Positions 22,974 to 37,500 of a stretch of DNA of 64,000 nucleotides are shown here, in pieces (within the stretch, counting starts at the first letter, position 1; the number at the start of each line of letters is the position of its first letter). The notes under the pieces were generated by a model, which worked only from the letters and a program-made list of their open reading frames with translations, did not search any database and was not told where the DNA came from. The stretch lies in the NCBI GenBank assembly GCA_958496175.1, contig OY292276.1, positions 23,206,001 to 23,270,000 on the forward strand. The letters are read 5' to 3'. Source of the DNA: Sisyra terminalis. Lineage: Eukaryota; Arthropoda; Insecta; Neuroptera; Sisyridae. A program made the position numbers and the translations under genes.

Positions 22974-25900
22974 CTTAGAATATGTATAATCAATTCATCA
23001 AAACCCAATATTGAATTTATTACAGAAGATATAAAATGCTAGTAAAATGTTCACTCACGGTGACATTTAACTTTGAAGATATGGTTAAAACTAGCTGAAA
23101 ACTAATAAATCTTTTTTAAACAGTTTTTATTCTTATACTCTGAAGAAAATAGATTACATTTGGATGTTGTAAAATAAAAATCAGGAACATTTCACCCCAA
23201 AAAAGAATAGGAAAACGGAAAATATGAATTCTGTATCTATTTAAAAATATGAACACTTTTCTTTATCAAGGATCTGTTGAGAAAATGCAATGTTAAAAGA
23301 AAGAGGAAAATCAGTCGCCAAAAATCTGTTTTTTCAGCCAGTTTGTTTTCAACCCCCAAACATTTGAATGAACTTTATGTTTGTAAATTCTTTTATGAAA
23401 CACTAGAACATTAATTTAGCAAAAAAATAATTTAGAAATATAGAAGATTTGAATTTGTACCTTTAGAAAAAATTTTCCTTATCCGAGTTATGAAAATATT
23501 ATTCTTAAAAAAATTGGAACTCAAAGCAAAGGAATTAAATATGGAAAAAAAATACAACATTGATGGAATGACAATCTGCATTTAAACTATATTATTTTTA
23601 CAGTACAGAGAACATACAAAATTTGGCTACCGGTAATTATTTTCGACGACAATTAAAATGATATGTATACAATATTGGAAAGCTGTATGAAATACAGAGA
23701 GATAGAGAGAAGAGAAATATTAATATAAATACATAAGACATTACATTTTCATATAAACTGAAAATTTTAAAAGAAAAAGAAAAATGATTTTTGTTTATAT
23801 ATAAATATCATTTTTATAAATACATCTTATCTTGCAAAAGAAAATGAAAGTCTAAAGACGACCTATGAAAACGCAAGTGAAATTCAAAGCATACAGTTTA
23901 CCATTTTTAAAAGCTTCTGGATAAGTTCTTAGACTTCTATACAATAATTCGATTTACTTTTTTCAACATAGTTTTGTGCTTTTACACTCGAGATTATGTC
24001 ACCACGTGTGCAACTTATTGTATAGAAATTATTTGGTGATTATTTCTCTTATATATTTACAAGTAATATTTATAAAAGCTTATTTCAATTTTAAGCTAAT
24101 CAAATACGATTTATGAAATGAAACGTTTATCATTTTATTGACTCAGATATTTGTAAGATTTTTAATAAATTCGTATTCGAATTTTATATTTAGGGAAGAA
24201 GAAAATCGATTTGAAGAGCTCCTTTTATTTATACCTTCAATTATTTATTTGAAAAAAAGTTCTATAGTAATTGAAATTAGGGAATTAATTTTCAATCGTA
24301 ATTTCTTCTTCCAATTACGAATACTTGTTCTATGTTACTAAAATGTTATCAATTCTTTTACTTTAATCAAATGAAAATTTCAAATTTATTCGGATTTAAC
24401 TTAGGTTTTACTATAATTCTATATTGCTAAGCTTTAATTTATTTAATTGGCTGTTTTGGGACGGATAAATTTTCCTAATTGCGTCGTCTTTTAAAATAGA
24501 AAAGTTCTAATAGTATCAGAATTAAAAAAAAAACGATAATAATTTCAGTAAAAGAATTAATAACATCATTTATAATACACGTGAATTTTCGCTAATCAAA
24601 GCAGAGTTATAATACTTTGATAGAAAATAGTAGTGTTATTGCAAAATAATTTTATAATTTAATAATTGCACACTTGTTTACAGATGATTTATGAAGAAAT
24701 AATCGGAACTCTGAAAAACAGACTTATAATAGTCAAAAACAAATATTCAATGTTTAATGTTCATCGTATTAATTTTGCAAATTCAATTCTACAAACTACT
24801 GAATTGCAGGAGACTTTTCTTTACACCTTTTTTTATCTCAATTATAATGATATTATTATTAATAATATTTATATTATGATATTTAACACAAATTGTCGTT
24901 ATGTACACAGATGAGAGTTTCATTTGTATGTTATTTAAATATTTAGATATTTAAATTATAATGAAATCTTAATAATATTTAATTTATCATTTAAATCTTT
25001 CTTATTAAGTCTATACATTGATAGTGAAAAAGATGATTCTCTTTGTAAAGATAACGTTGTAGCATAACAGTTAACAGTTATAAATATTTGATTCAAAAAG
25101 CTATTTGACTTCAAGAAGAATTGTTTCGAGGCATACAAAGTGAAAAGTTTTTGTCAAGTAGATCTTTTTATCTAAAACATATAAAAGAAATTGTAAAATG
25201 TTTCATAAATGAATTGTACGAAGGAAGTAAGGAAGATATAAAATCTTGCGATATACAATTCATACTTATATCCCCATTTTTATTTGGGGTTCTTCAGGCT
25301 TGTTAAATTGTATTTTTTTTATGGTGAAATTAATGTTATAATGATTTATTATATTATAACGATTCCGATGTTGAAAATTGTTTGGGTGACCTTTTTAGGT
25401 ATGATATTCAAATTCAATTTAACCAGCCTAAAAATAATTTTTTAAATCTAAGTATTGACAAATATTTGTGGTCAATTTTATTCAATATATATTATTTAAA
25501 ATTTATAAATCTATAAGTTGAATTATCAAATCGAAATTTCAATTTTATTTACAACCCTTTAGAGTCCAAAAAGTATATAAAATTAATGTATAAAAATGTT
25601 TCGTTTCGATAACTCTTGAGGTTAAAAAAAGTAAATATAGTTCTTATTGAATCAATATTTGTTCATAATTTATGGAATTAAGTCGTTAAAGGTTTGAAGA
25701 AAATTTAAAATTTCGATTTGAAATGTTGTCAGATATATCTTTCGTTGGAAAATAATCACGTAATTATAATATTTATATATATTTTTGTAAGGCCAGCTTG
25801 AAAGAAGAGCTTTGATCTGTTATTTGTCTTAAAACTTTCATTGGTGGTATTCCTTGACAAATACTTAAACTGATAGTTTTGTTTTAGAATATTTTCTCGT

Positions 25901-27544
25901 ATTTTTCAAAGATATGTTTTTATCCTTAAGATTTTACTCAAATTTGGACATTGAAGCTCTTCTCCCCGCTTTTCTTTGTATAACAAATCATAGTCTTAGA
26001 AATTCTAGAAAAATAAAGTTAATTTGTATAAAAATTTAGTTTAACTTAAAAACTATCTTTCAATGTATAAATTATTGCAAAAAGTGGTCAAACTATCTAA
26101 GAAAATAACATTACGCGATAATAATTTTGATTCTTCATTATTATCACATGGAAATTCTAAAGAATTAAAAGTGTTTGTGGTCTATAAGGACAGAAATGTT
26201 ACTTCGATCGTATTACTAATATTTTTTTCAGATAGAACGAGCATCGTGAGAATTTGGATTGCTTTTTTATATAGAGTTTCAACATTGCTAAACCAATTCC
26301 AAATACTTCAGCCGTAAAATGAGAGGTGTTAGTTTGATTATTGTTTGAAATGATAAGCATATTTCATTGGAATTTTGGAAAAAAAATAGATTGACGGAAT
26401 ATTTTATCAATTGTTACCTACAATTGAAGTGGAAAACTAGAAAATCAATATATATGTAATTGAAGAAAAGAGGTAAAAAATAAATATAAATAATCAAACC
26501 ACCGTCTTTAAAAGTGGTGAATGAAAAATTGGATTGCAAAGAAAAATTGAGTATATTTTATTTGTCACACACGAATTGGAATACTTGCTCTACGATCCAC
26601 TTAATCGTGTGATTAATAACTCTGTTTTCTGCGCTATCACAACCAACCACAACTGTCTACCCCCGTATACCAATTATTTTTTTTTTTTTAGTTTCCATTG
26701 TTGTAAAAAATAACTTTACATAACGAATTGCTTTTTAAAATGTATTTTACTTTGTGTAATCTTTCGTTGGATTGCTTATTCATTAAATTTACATTTTATA
26801 AAATATTGCTGGAAAATTATATTAAAACACCTACCGACATGCCCCATTTATAATTGCTATTTTTTTTTAAATTCATTTAAATCTTACAGTTTTCTTTTTA
26901 CAGTTGTGTTTTCACATGATAAAATAACAATGAGAAAAAAAATTTTATGGAAAAAATCTTTCATTGTACATAAATAAATTTCTAAATGAGTTGATTTTTC
27001 TAGAATTTCCAAATTGTATCCACTGCTTAGTTTTGGTTTTATTTAAATTTAATGGACGTGTTTAACAATTTCGTTAGAGATATTATTTCTTCGCTTAAAA
27101 TGTAGTTATTCACCATGTTGTTAAAAATCCATTGTTTAAATCTTATCTTCTCAAAATTGAAGTTAAAAAATCGTAAAAATCTAACAACATAAATTGACTG
27201 TGTATATATTAAGTTGTATTGTAATTTTGAAGCACACATATATTATAATTACAATATAGCTTTTTCTTACCCATTTCCATTTATAGATTTGCTTCTGAAA
27301 AGCTTCCTATACAATTTTAATTTTGATTACATTGATTTTATATGACAAGTATTAAGGTATGATAGCTGCTATAGTCACGATTTTTTCAAACTACAATTAT
27401 GATATTTATTTATTATTTAATTATTACTTAAATATTCTTTAGTGGTTCAACGTCAGCCTTTTTTAATATATATGTTTGTATATATTTTTATATATATTAT
27501 TTGTAAAATTTGTATTTGTTCATTTAAACACTCGTTTGATATAA
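22974..27544. other. Intergenic AT-rich, no feature seen
   Basis: Space between the two convergent genes. All open frames are short and Ile/Asn/Lys/Phe-rich; none resembles a known family. No repeats with recognisable ends were noticed. Confidence 0.6.
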
Positions 27545-27550
27545 TTTATT
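27545..27550 (-). promoter_or_regulatory. Candidate poly(A) signal for the pikachurin-like gene
   Basis: On the minus strand the sequence reads AATAAA 72 nt beyond the stop codon, a plausible 3' UTR distance. Other AATAAA copies follow in the same AT-rich stretch, so the site used is uncertain. Confidence 0.4.
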
Positions 27551-27621
27551 ATTATTTTGTTGAAGAATGAGATTTAATAAATTTTTCACTTTCAGAGTTT
27601 TTATCATTGATTGTTGTAGTT

Positions 27622-28594
27622 TCAGGGTGTACATCGTGCGACGTTCTGTCCGACGGCTGACATTGCGATTAGTTTGATGTGGAAATCGTCATCGAGGACA
27701 AGATCGGCTACGCAACCGATAACGCCGGTAGAATATCGACCGTGAGTTGTTCTTTCCGGTTTTGACATACCACCGACGAAGAGATTTCGCACGGATGGTA
27801 AATGGTGTATAGCTGAAGCCCAACCAACGGTGACCACAGGTGCGCTATCCACTTCAAGTGACCCACCTCCTTCAGTCCAAACTGCACGAAGTCGATGCCA
27901 TAAACCATCATCCACACGCGTTAAGTTATACATCAAAAAGTTAGCTCCTGCTATTGGTTTATGTCTCAAAACAATGGCGCCATGTTCCAATCCAAGTGAT
28001 AACCGATCGGTCCACAGCAACAAGCCGTTTCCTTCGACAATCTTAAATCGAATATTGATATCGACTCGATGTCCAGCTAGTTTTTCAATCGTCTCATAAT
28101 CAGTAAAGTGCAAGTAACTGTCTAATCCAGAAAATTGCGGTATTTGTGCCACTTCTAATGAATTATCGATAGAGTTTCCTCGCGAGCTACATAAAGTGTT
28201 GTGGTATCCTGGTTTACATTCGCACGTGAAGTAGTCCAGATTAGGGACGCATGTGCCATCTTCTCCGCATGGTCGTGCCACACACGGATGTGGACAATTA
28301 TCAACGTTGGCACCACCTAAAGCTTCGGCGAGGATTCCCAATGGTCTGTTATTAATCACAACTTTCTGAATACAACCAACGAAAGACGTACGAACTCGTA
28401 CACTGGGAGACACAACTGAAAAGTTAGGTACCCCACCAATGTATAAATTTTGCGGTAAAGACATCTGAGTAAAAGCTCCCGGTGACCAGACTTCCGTAGC
28501 AGGGAGAGTATCGACTTGAAGCACAGCTAAACGTCCAGTTCGTGAAATCCTCACTTCGTGCCACTCACCAAGACTGATTTTAGAATGTTCACAC
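27622..28594 (-). CDS. EGFLAM: Pikachurin-like last exon: LamG2 end, EGF, LamG3, stop
   Basis: This is the largest exon (973 nt), starting G then TGT GAA in phase with the previous exon. It holds the second half of LamG2 (GEWHEVRISRTGRLAVLQVD ... FVGCIQKVVIN), an EGF module with six cysteines (CVARPCGEDGTC ... CECKPGYHNTLC), and a complete LamG3 (about SGLDSYLHF to GQNVARC). It ends TP and TGA at 27622-27624. One oddity: the residue after the FVR of LamG2 is Cys where relatives have Ser. Confidence 0.93.
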
Positions 28595-31500
28595 CTATTT
28601 CATAATATCATACATTAAAAATCCATGTCATAAAAGATCATCAATTGAATACCTGACAAATGCTGCTCCTGTTCCTAAATCGAAGGCGAACTCTAAATAC
28701 CCTTCGTTCATATAAACCGCCATGAAGTCTCCCGAACCATCTGTGTGATGTCCATTATAGAGAAGAACACCGCTATCGGCACCCGGTTTGAAAATAATTT
28801 GCAAATCGAGCCACGATAATGCTGAACTTCCAAGTCCCTTATATCGTAGGTAGCTGGAACCGTTAAAAGAGGGAACTTGTAGGTCTACTCGCGTTTCACA
28901 TAAATCTCCCGAAAAGCCCAACGGACAAACGCATACGGCTGTTTCACCACTCGTCAGACATTTGCCTCCGTGTTGGCATGGTACGCGGCTACAACGATCG
29001 GCCGTACATTCCTCTGCAAACAAAAAAAAATTTAACAACAAGTTTTCACCACACTGAAATTCTTCGACGTTTCATTGGTTTTTCAAAGAAAATCCGTGTA
29101 ACTCACATACATTACAGCTAACCAGGATTTATGGAATAAACGTGTAAACTATGGAAATGGAAAATGAGGAAGATAAGCATTCAAGCACGTTGTTTTTTGT
29201 CTTATACACTTACAGAAGGATCAAAGCTTTTTTCGGAAAGCTTTTCAAATATACTGACTTCATGTACTTAACTGATAAATAATAACAAACCTGGAAGTTC
29301 ATTACAAAGGATTTCAGGAAATAAAAGCTTTTAAAATTCCAAGTTAGCAAATGTTATTAATTTAAAAAATTTACACTCTTTTCATTGCACATTTCGTTTC
29401 GTTTCGCTCTTATTCCAATCTCGTTTACGTTGGCAAGTTTAAATAAAAGTTGTTAATGACACTATAAAAATGTCTCATATAAATTAAGTTGAGAATCTAA
29501 ATAAAAGTGCACAAACTTTTTCTCATGCAACGACAAATTAGGTACAGAAACAAAAAACTGTTAACATAGTATTCAAAATGAAAAATATCTTAATTTGCTT
29601 CTTAATTAAAATGATTCATAGTTAAAACTTTGATAGTTATTATCCCTGGATATCTAAACAATATATGTACGTCTTTTGGCAACTATAATACAAATCGAAT
29701 TTTAGATTGTTCACGGCTAAATTACTTGATTTTATTATAAACATGAAGCTACATAATAATATCACTGATAATTCTATTTTATGCGAGTAATCTTTTTGGT
29801 AAATGACCGGAACCTGTGATTGGATTGTAATGATAAACTTAACTCATTTACATTTAGAACGTTAGAGCAGAATGGGGAATGGAAGAATGAATGGGAGGAA
29901 ATTGCTGTAACTATATTGAATTTTCATTAGATATTCACTTTACAGCTAAATTATTTTTACAAAAAGATGAAGCGATAACAAGCTAGAAACTATTCTTAGA
30001 ATACGTTCTACAGAAATTGCAAAAATTAGATATTTAATTTTTTTATTTGAAAAAACAAATCTTGAGTCACATTAAAATTATCTTTATTTTTACTGCTCCA
30101 TTTTCCATAAGTTACGGCAATCGAAAAAGAGTAAGCATTACCTTTTCCCATGCGCATGATATCTTAAATTCAATTGATGTAAAATAAATAAAAAATCTTT
30201 AAAATAACTGTATGGATCTGAAGTTCATGAAACAGAATTCAAAATTTTGAACAGCTTATCTTTGGTCCACTTTCAAACTGAAAAATTTGAAATTTTGTCA
30301 AAAATTAGAGAAAAAACAAATACAAAAATGAGCCACGATTATTAAGAAAATGTATCGTATATTTAGAGATCTTTGATGTATTAATCATGAAAAGATTCCT
30401 AAATAATCAAATTTGGTTTAGAGGTTCTCAATCAATAGTTCAAATAGGGAATTCCGTGGAAAATATTTTTGAGGATAAAAAGGACCAGTGTGTATCAGAC
30501 TACGCACAGTAACGGGCTCTATATTGGGAAATAACTTTCACTGGATGAATGTTTAATTCATATATTTATCTGAATCTGAATCTCTCGGGTAATAAAGTGG
30601 TAATATCAGCAGATTGCTGGATTGGTGCAAAACACATAAAGGTCCACAACAACCCTATGGGTTGGTAAACGACAACTTGCTTTGTTCGTTCAATATTTTC
30701 TGCAGGGCTTGTAAAGATTCTTGAGTGGTCTCGACCTGAAATATGAGCCAGAATTTTTCAGAAAAGAAACCTTCATCATTGTTGCTGATACTAAGTAAAA
30801 AATGTTTTTGGGACCTTTGATGCGATGGCTTTCCTCGCTGTATCCTCAAAAATTACGCACAGTTGCGGGTTGCACAGTAGGAAACAATTTTTACTGAAAC
30901 AATGCTTTATTCATATATTTATCTGAATCACTCTCTTGGTTAACATCCCTACGGGTTGATGTTTTGTTTCCTTTATGTTTTCCTCGGAGCTGATAAAGAT
31001 TCTCGAGTAGGCCACATTCGGCAATTGAACTTGAATTTTTCAGAAAAGATTCTTTCATCATTGTTGCCGATACTAAGGAAAGTATGCCTAGGACTTTTGA
31101 TGCGATGGTTTTCTCCGCTTTGTCTTCTTAAGTAACTAAGGGAATGAAAAATGTTGCAAGGTCTCAGATCTAATGACGTAAAACTCCATAGTTTGTGCCT
31201 TCCCGTAGTGAATAGGGAAACGTGTTATGGCGGCCGAATAGGCAGGGGATCAAGTGTGAGCCAGGAAAAATGAGCAAAGCAGTTTTTATTGTGTAGGAAA
31301 CTCTTTTGCCATGGGGTTGGGAAACTAACCCCGAAGGAGGAAGAACTCTTCAAGAGTCAATGGCATAGGACGTGGAAGGCAAAGGAGTAATCACCGCATA
31401 AAAGGATCCAGTGATATCCATAGTATCAACAATAACTTATCTGATTGAAAAAGAATCTAATTGAAATTTTTACGTAAGAACCGCTCTTATTTACCAAATA

Positions 31501-34500
31501 TTTTTCATAGATGATGTGAAAAACAAATAAATTTATAGCTAGCTCTAAACGTTGTCTTAAGGAAAAAAAACCAAATCCTATAAACTCTAAGATAATTCAA
31601 TTTTTTCATTATATAGTCAGTAGACGGAGAGAAAAAACTTTTGAAAAGTTTAGAAGCTTATATCTCATCAACTATTGATTATAAAGTTATTTTGAAACTT
31701 CAACAATTTTCAAGATTTACCTAACCATATTTTACATTCTTATGTAAAAAAAAATTATTTCATTCTACAGTTACACATATTTAAAATTTTGCGCTTTTTT
31801 ATTGTTGTATTTTCTCTAAATGTACACCAATATGTAGGCAGGGTATTTCAACCATTAATTTAGTAGGACCCATGACTAAAAATTAAACATTTGTGGGATC
31901 TTAGATCAGCGGCATATTTACAATTTCAATAAAGAAGGAAAAATAAAATAAAAGTAATCAGCCACTTGATTTTTTTGTAAAATCGAATGCGTAAAACTAT
32001 AAGGAACAGGCTTAGTGGCTTATAGAAAGCCGCCTCGATCCGAAGAAAATTATAGGACTACATTTTTCCCATTTAGCTACAGAATCCTAAAAAGCTATTT
32101 ATCATTTAACCGTTAACGTATTGAAGTTATGTATAATAATATCAATAAACCTTAAAAACATCCTTTTTTATAAAATTTAAGGGAGGTATAAGGACATACT
32201 TGGGGATATTTTTGGATAAAAACATCGATTTGTTTTGTTTTTTTGAATATAGGAAAATGCTAGATTACTCGGTATTTTAGAATAGAGTTTTAGAGAATGG
32301 AAAATTAGTCGAGAAAAGGTATTAGTAGGGAGGATTTGATATTGTAAATGATTAGTTTCTTATTTTAAACAGCAAATATTATGTAGGTATTTTGCCACTT
32401 ACGAATTCCAAATCCTTTTGTCGCATCACCGTGCGGGGTTAATGCGAAACGATACGAATGGTCGTTAACTTCCAGATGGCGCACACATCCGCGTAGTCCT
32501 TTCGCAACGGGCAGCTTATCCGAGAGTCCTGTTGTGTTTCCAGGACCACCAATAAATAATGGCTCGCGGAATGTAATGCGGGAGAAGAGTCCCTGATAAA
32601 AAACAAAGATATCAATTCAATGAGAGCAAAATTAATTAAAAAATTACAAGCTACAATAAATTATTCTTTTCATTTTTAGAAACATAAATAACGTTTTAAA
32701 CTCATAATATTTTTATTTCTTTTCAATTGTATTTGTTTTATCATTTGATAGTGGAATATTTTCTTAGCAATTCCAACTGAAATGGTGGTGAATATATCTT
32801 TCGTTGTTTTCTTCTACAAAAATTCGAAACTTAAACCTTTACAATCGAAGCGTATCTCAATTTATTATTGTCGTTAACGTTTATCCAAACAATTCCTCCA
32901 ACTTACAAGAAACGATAGCTTCTTATATTTACTTACATTTATCAAGTTAATTAAATAGAACTTAATTTCAGATAAGTTTTTATTTCAGTTTATGGATTGC
33001 ATATCATTTACTATACTCAAAGCTGACACCCATGTACTATTGAAATATATCTTTTTTATATTTATTATCATTGGCAACATAGAAAAGACGAGCGACTTGT
33101 AATTTTTTCTCATTCATTTCAGTTGAATGACAAACTGCTTTACTTGAAATATTGTCGTCGTACATTTAGTTTTTCTTCTATTTTTCGCTGAGTAAACGTG
33201 TTCGAAAAACTGTTCTAATTAAAAACTCGTATATTCGACTTTATTAACAATCATCGAAACAATAATAACATCAAAAACTTTTTCTTATAAAATATTTCAA
33301 TATTTAATTTCAAAACTTGAGTTGCTTCGCTTTTTCTTTAACAGATATTAAAAACTTTATAATAATATCATATCAATATATCAAGTAAGAATCAGTGGAA
33401 TCATCATTTAATATCAAGTGAGAAGATAAAAATATCGAAGAAACATTCTATATTTCTTTTTTAAAATTGATCTTATCATTATTAAAAATAATTTTAATCA
33501 TTTTAAAAATGTTCCATACCAATATCAACATAGTATAGCTGTTAAATTTTAACTTTATTCGATAAAATCTAAGGAATATTCAATAAAAAAAGAGAATAAA
33601 AAACGTTAAATTCAAAATGTTCAAATCGAGCTCCTATTAGCCTAACATTAAAATGACGTCACAGTACAGGAACTTCAAAATCCCACATAAGTTTTCCTAT
33701 TACAAATGTATTAAAACACAAAAAGTATGGTTATTTAATTCGTTCAAACTAAATGTTAATGATTTAAACCATTTAAAATATTTGAAATTTACTGAGGTCA
33801 AGTATATTTTATAACACTTAGTAAATTTTTAAAAAAGAAAAGTATGTTAATTTATCCTTGTGAAATCACTTTACAATTAGTCTTCCGAGTAGATAAGTAG
33901 TGAAATCATTTGCTTCAAATAGTTATAATGAAGATTAAATGCTGTTTTTTTCCGAGTAAGGCCATTATATATTTTCTGACAAATAATTCTGATTTATTAG
34001 CAAATTAAAAGACATGTGTAATTGAAATTTTTAGTATGAACCTACCCAAGTTTCAACCTACCCTCCAAAATTGATCCAAATTCATTTCAGGGCTCGATTT
34101 TTCATTGTTATCGTCCTATGGTTTTTTCTACAGTTTTCGCTTTAGTTAACATTTTCGAGCTATTGGAAAATTATTTACTGTACTTTATTACAAATTTCAG
34201 TTATAATTTCATTGATTGTGAAAATCGAGTATTCTTTAAAAACTTATAATATCCATACATAATGACACATTTTTTAAAAAATATAAATTATTAATTTTTC
34301 TCATTTTCTAGCCTAGTCAATATTTTTTGAATCTTTAGAAAATTATTCACTGCATTTGCTTCAAACTGAACGTTTAACTTGGTTTTTTGGAAGAACAGTT
34401 TTTTTCCTTGTATTAAAAGACTCTGCATTGAAATTATTTATGAAAATATTAGTTTTTACATATCCTGAGTGTATAATTATACCAGTATCAAAGTATTCGA

Positions 34501-37500
34501 ACATGCAGACAATATAATAATAATTTTAATGAATACAAATTGTGATTAAATTCAAATCGTTACCATTTTTTATGGTGGATACTGTGCCGGATTTCATATT
34601 GAATTATTGAAAAATTATTTATTAATATTGAATTTGTTACGAAATTAAAGTTAAAACTTAATTCAATACAAACAATATACCAACAACCAAAATAAATCCC
34701 AAACTAATTGAAATGCATCCAAATGAAATGTTATGTGATCGGGCAAAATAGAACAAGACAAAACAGATCAACACTACACGAACTAAGGTAGAATGAGAAA
34801 GTTTGAAAATTCTAAATGGCGAAAATCAACAGGTATTTTGTTATGATAAATTTTAAACAAACAGTTTCCATAAATTGACTATGAATATGTTAGTAAAATA
34901 TGAATTTATCAAAAAAATTTTTTTTTATTCATATTAAAGAATGTTCACTGCATTTATATACAATATACAATAGTATACTGCAGTAAGTACAATTGATATT
35001 TTGCAGTTGAAAGAACCAAATTAAATAATAAACATTTTTGAGTTTTACATTTTTTACTTATTGCGAAGTAAAGGGAAGTGGTGGAATCGTTCTATAAGTT
35101 CTAGTTATAAAGTTATAATGTCACAAAATCGTTTTGAACCGAGAATCTCCAAAAAGGAAATATTAATTCGCCATGTTCTTACCATTAAATTATATGTTCC
35201 ATGTGTACTTCGTACTTAAAACGAGAAAGAACTTACTAGGAGAAGTTATTCTACGATATTTACTCTACAGATATATGCAATGCAAAGTTTATTCCTAATT
35301 GTCCTTTTATATAGGCAATTTATATAAATGATAGAAGTAACTGCTTTTTTTTTCTTTTTTGAAAAGTAAACGAAACTTTTAAGAGTATTAAATTAGTTAA
35401 ATAATAATTTTATAGGCATGCAACATTACAAATAAGCCTATGCATTTATCTATGTATAGTTTTTCTTAACGATAATATATATCAAAATTATCCCATGCTA
35501 CCGATCAAAATCGATTTACATTATAATGATTGAAGGTCGTCAAGAAATTAATTAAATTATAATGCTTAAATGAATTATTAATGCATGAATATTTAATTAA
35601 TAAACAAAATATAATAAATCTACTGAGAAACAGAAGCTGGGTGAAATTTCGTTGTCATTAGAGATCTGAACTCCTTTTGTAATTTTGACATTAAACCAAT
35701 TCTCTAAACATTAAGGAAAGCTGTAGTGATAAAATTTAATAAATTATTCAATGTTCAAATATTTTTTATTTTTATTTTATATTTTTGAAGAAGATAATTT
35801 GTTTACGATTTTATCTTTTCGTTCTTGAAAGAAGTATATAACTCAATGTTTCAATTTATTCAAAGTTGGTGATTTGATTCGTTCATCCTTTTCATCTTTT
35901 TCAGCATTTGTATATTCAATAAATAAAATATGGAGCACTTGTGATACCGAAAACTAACAAAAAAAGGAAAGTAATATTTAGATATGTTACTAAAATTGTT
36001 TAGACATAAATAAGTTTATATCATTATATTTAATAAAGAAAAAAACGGTCTAGTTTTTTGGCAATTACGAAATTAAAATATAATGGCAAAACAACAAATT
36101 ACATAATGTTGAGAAAATGAAATTACCTTTGAGCGTCCTTTCACATGTTTACCGCCGTTAAGTTGAATCCAAGCGTCCCAACGGTGCCGGTAAAGTGTCA
36201 ATCGATTCCACTGGTTTAGAATCACTGTTTCTTCTGATCTCACAACACCCACACCAGATCCACAATCGAATCTATAATCAAAAAATTAACGGATCAATTG
36301 ACGAATATATTTTCTGTGTTTGGCATCGATGATTTTGATGATATAAATAGGTTTTGTAATTTGCCTATTCGTTTGATTGGCAATTAATGAACCCTTAAAA
36401 CGTTTGTCAAATACCCGTGGTTAGCTCTTGAATGGTTATTGATTTATAAACGGAAATTCAATTATAATCATAATTACATAATAGCAGTTGGAATTTAAAA
36501 ACAAGAAAAAAATATAAAAAATAAAAAGCCTTATTTAAATCAGACATTTCTTCGTTTGTAACTATTGTTTTAAGTATACAAGCTTTTAGTATAAGGAAGA
36601 ATTATATTTGAAAAATTTTCGTTATAAGATTTTGTATAAAATATACATTTTTATCATACTTTCGTAATGGCATATGTACAAACCTATATTAGAGTATGTT
36701 GGTGTATTTAACTGCATAACTCAAAAATAAAAATCATTAAATACAAAAATTGTTCATCTAATTTGGCAACTCGCATTTTAGTTGAAATTGATTAAGTGAT
36801 TGACAAAACCCTAGTTAATTCACTTATGAAGATTATTAGACATGGGAAAAGAGAAATTAAAGCTGATACCATAAAAATGTTGTATCAAATCAACAGTTTC
36901 CAAGGAACCAACTTATATGCTTTTCTTTGGAACATAAGAACATCCTCTTATTAGAGTCCTAAATTTGTAAGACTCGCATGTATTTTTCTTTGGAACGTAA
37001 AAACGTTCCTTTTGCCGGAGTTCTAAATTTGGACAGCTCAATAATCTTGTAGTAGAAGTTGGCATCCTTTATGGGAGTTAGAAGCCATTTATTTTCTGGC
37101 GTAATAAATTATTTTTTAAAACAGCCAATGTATTAGAAAACAATCGTATTTATTTTGGCAATTCCAATATAGTAGTTAATTTTTCAATATAAACTGTTAA
37201 ACTACTAAAACCTCACAAATATGATTCTAAACCTAACTACTAAACCTAACTACTAAACTAAATCTAACTACTAAACCTCACAAATATGATTCTACTGAGT
37301 CGCTAATTGCCGACCTTCGTGTTATAGTGTCGCTATGGTCCAGAAAACATTACTCATTAGCTCATTAAATTTTTTCCGAGATCTTATGCTTATTAATGTT
37401 TCAATAATGCTAATAATAAAAAATGAAACTTATTTTTATTGGGTTCAGAAATACAATTACTTATAATTGTAATTCCCTAAGTACTATTCAAACTTGTTAA

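Larger units (their letters stand above)
29014..32402 (-). other. 3.4-kb intron with a duplicated repeat and a possible retroelement piece
   Basis: Intron between the LamG1-end exon and the EGF exon. It is AT-rich apart from the repeat units at 30.5-31.1 kb and a GC-richer tract at 31.2-31.4 kb, which are listed separately. Nothing else was recognised. Confidence 0.8.

Noticed and set aside
37201..37294. Insect telomere repeat (CCTAA)
   Set aside because: CCTAA occurs only within a 13-bp unit, not as consecutive pentamers.
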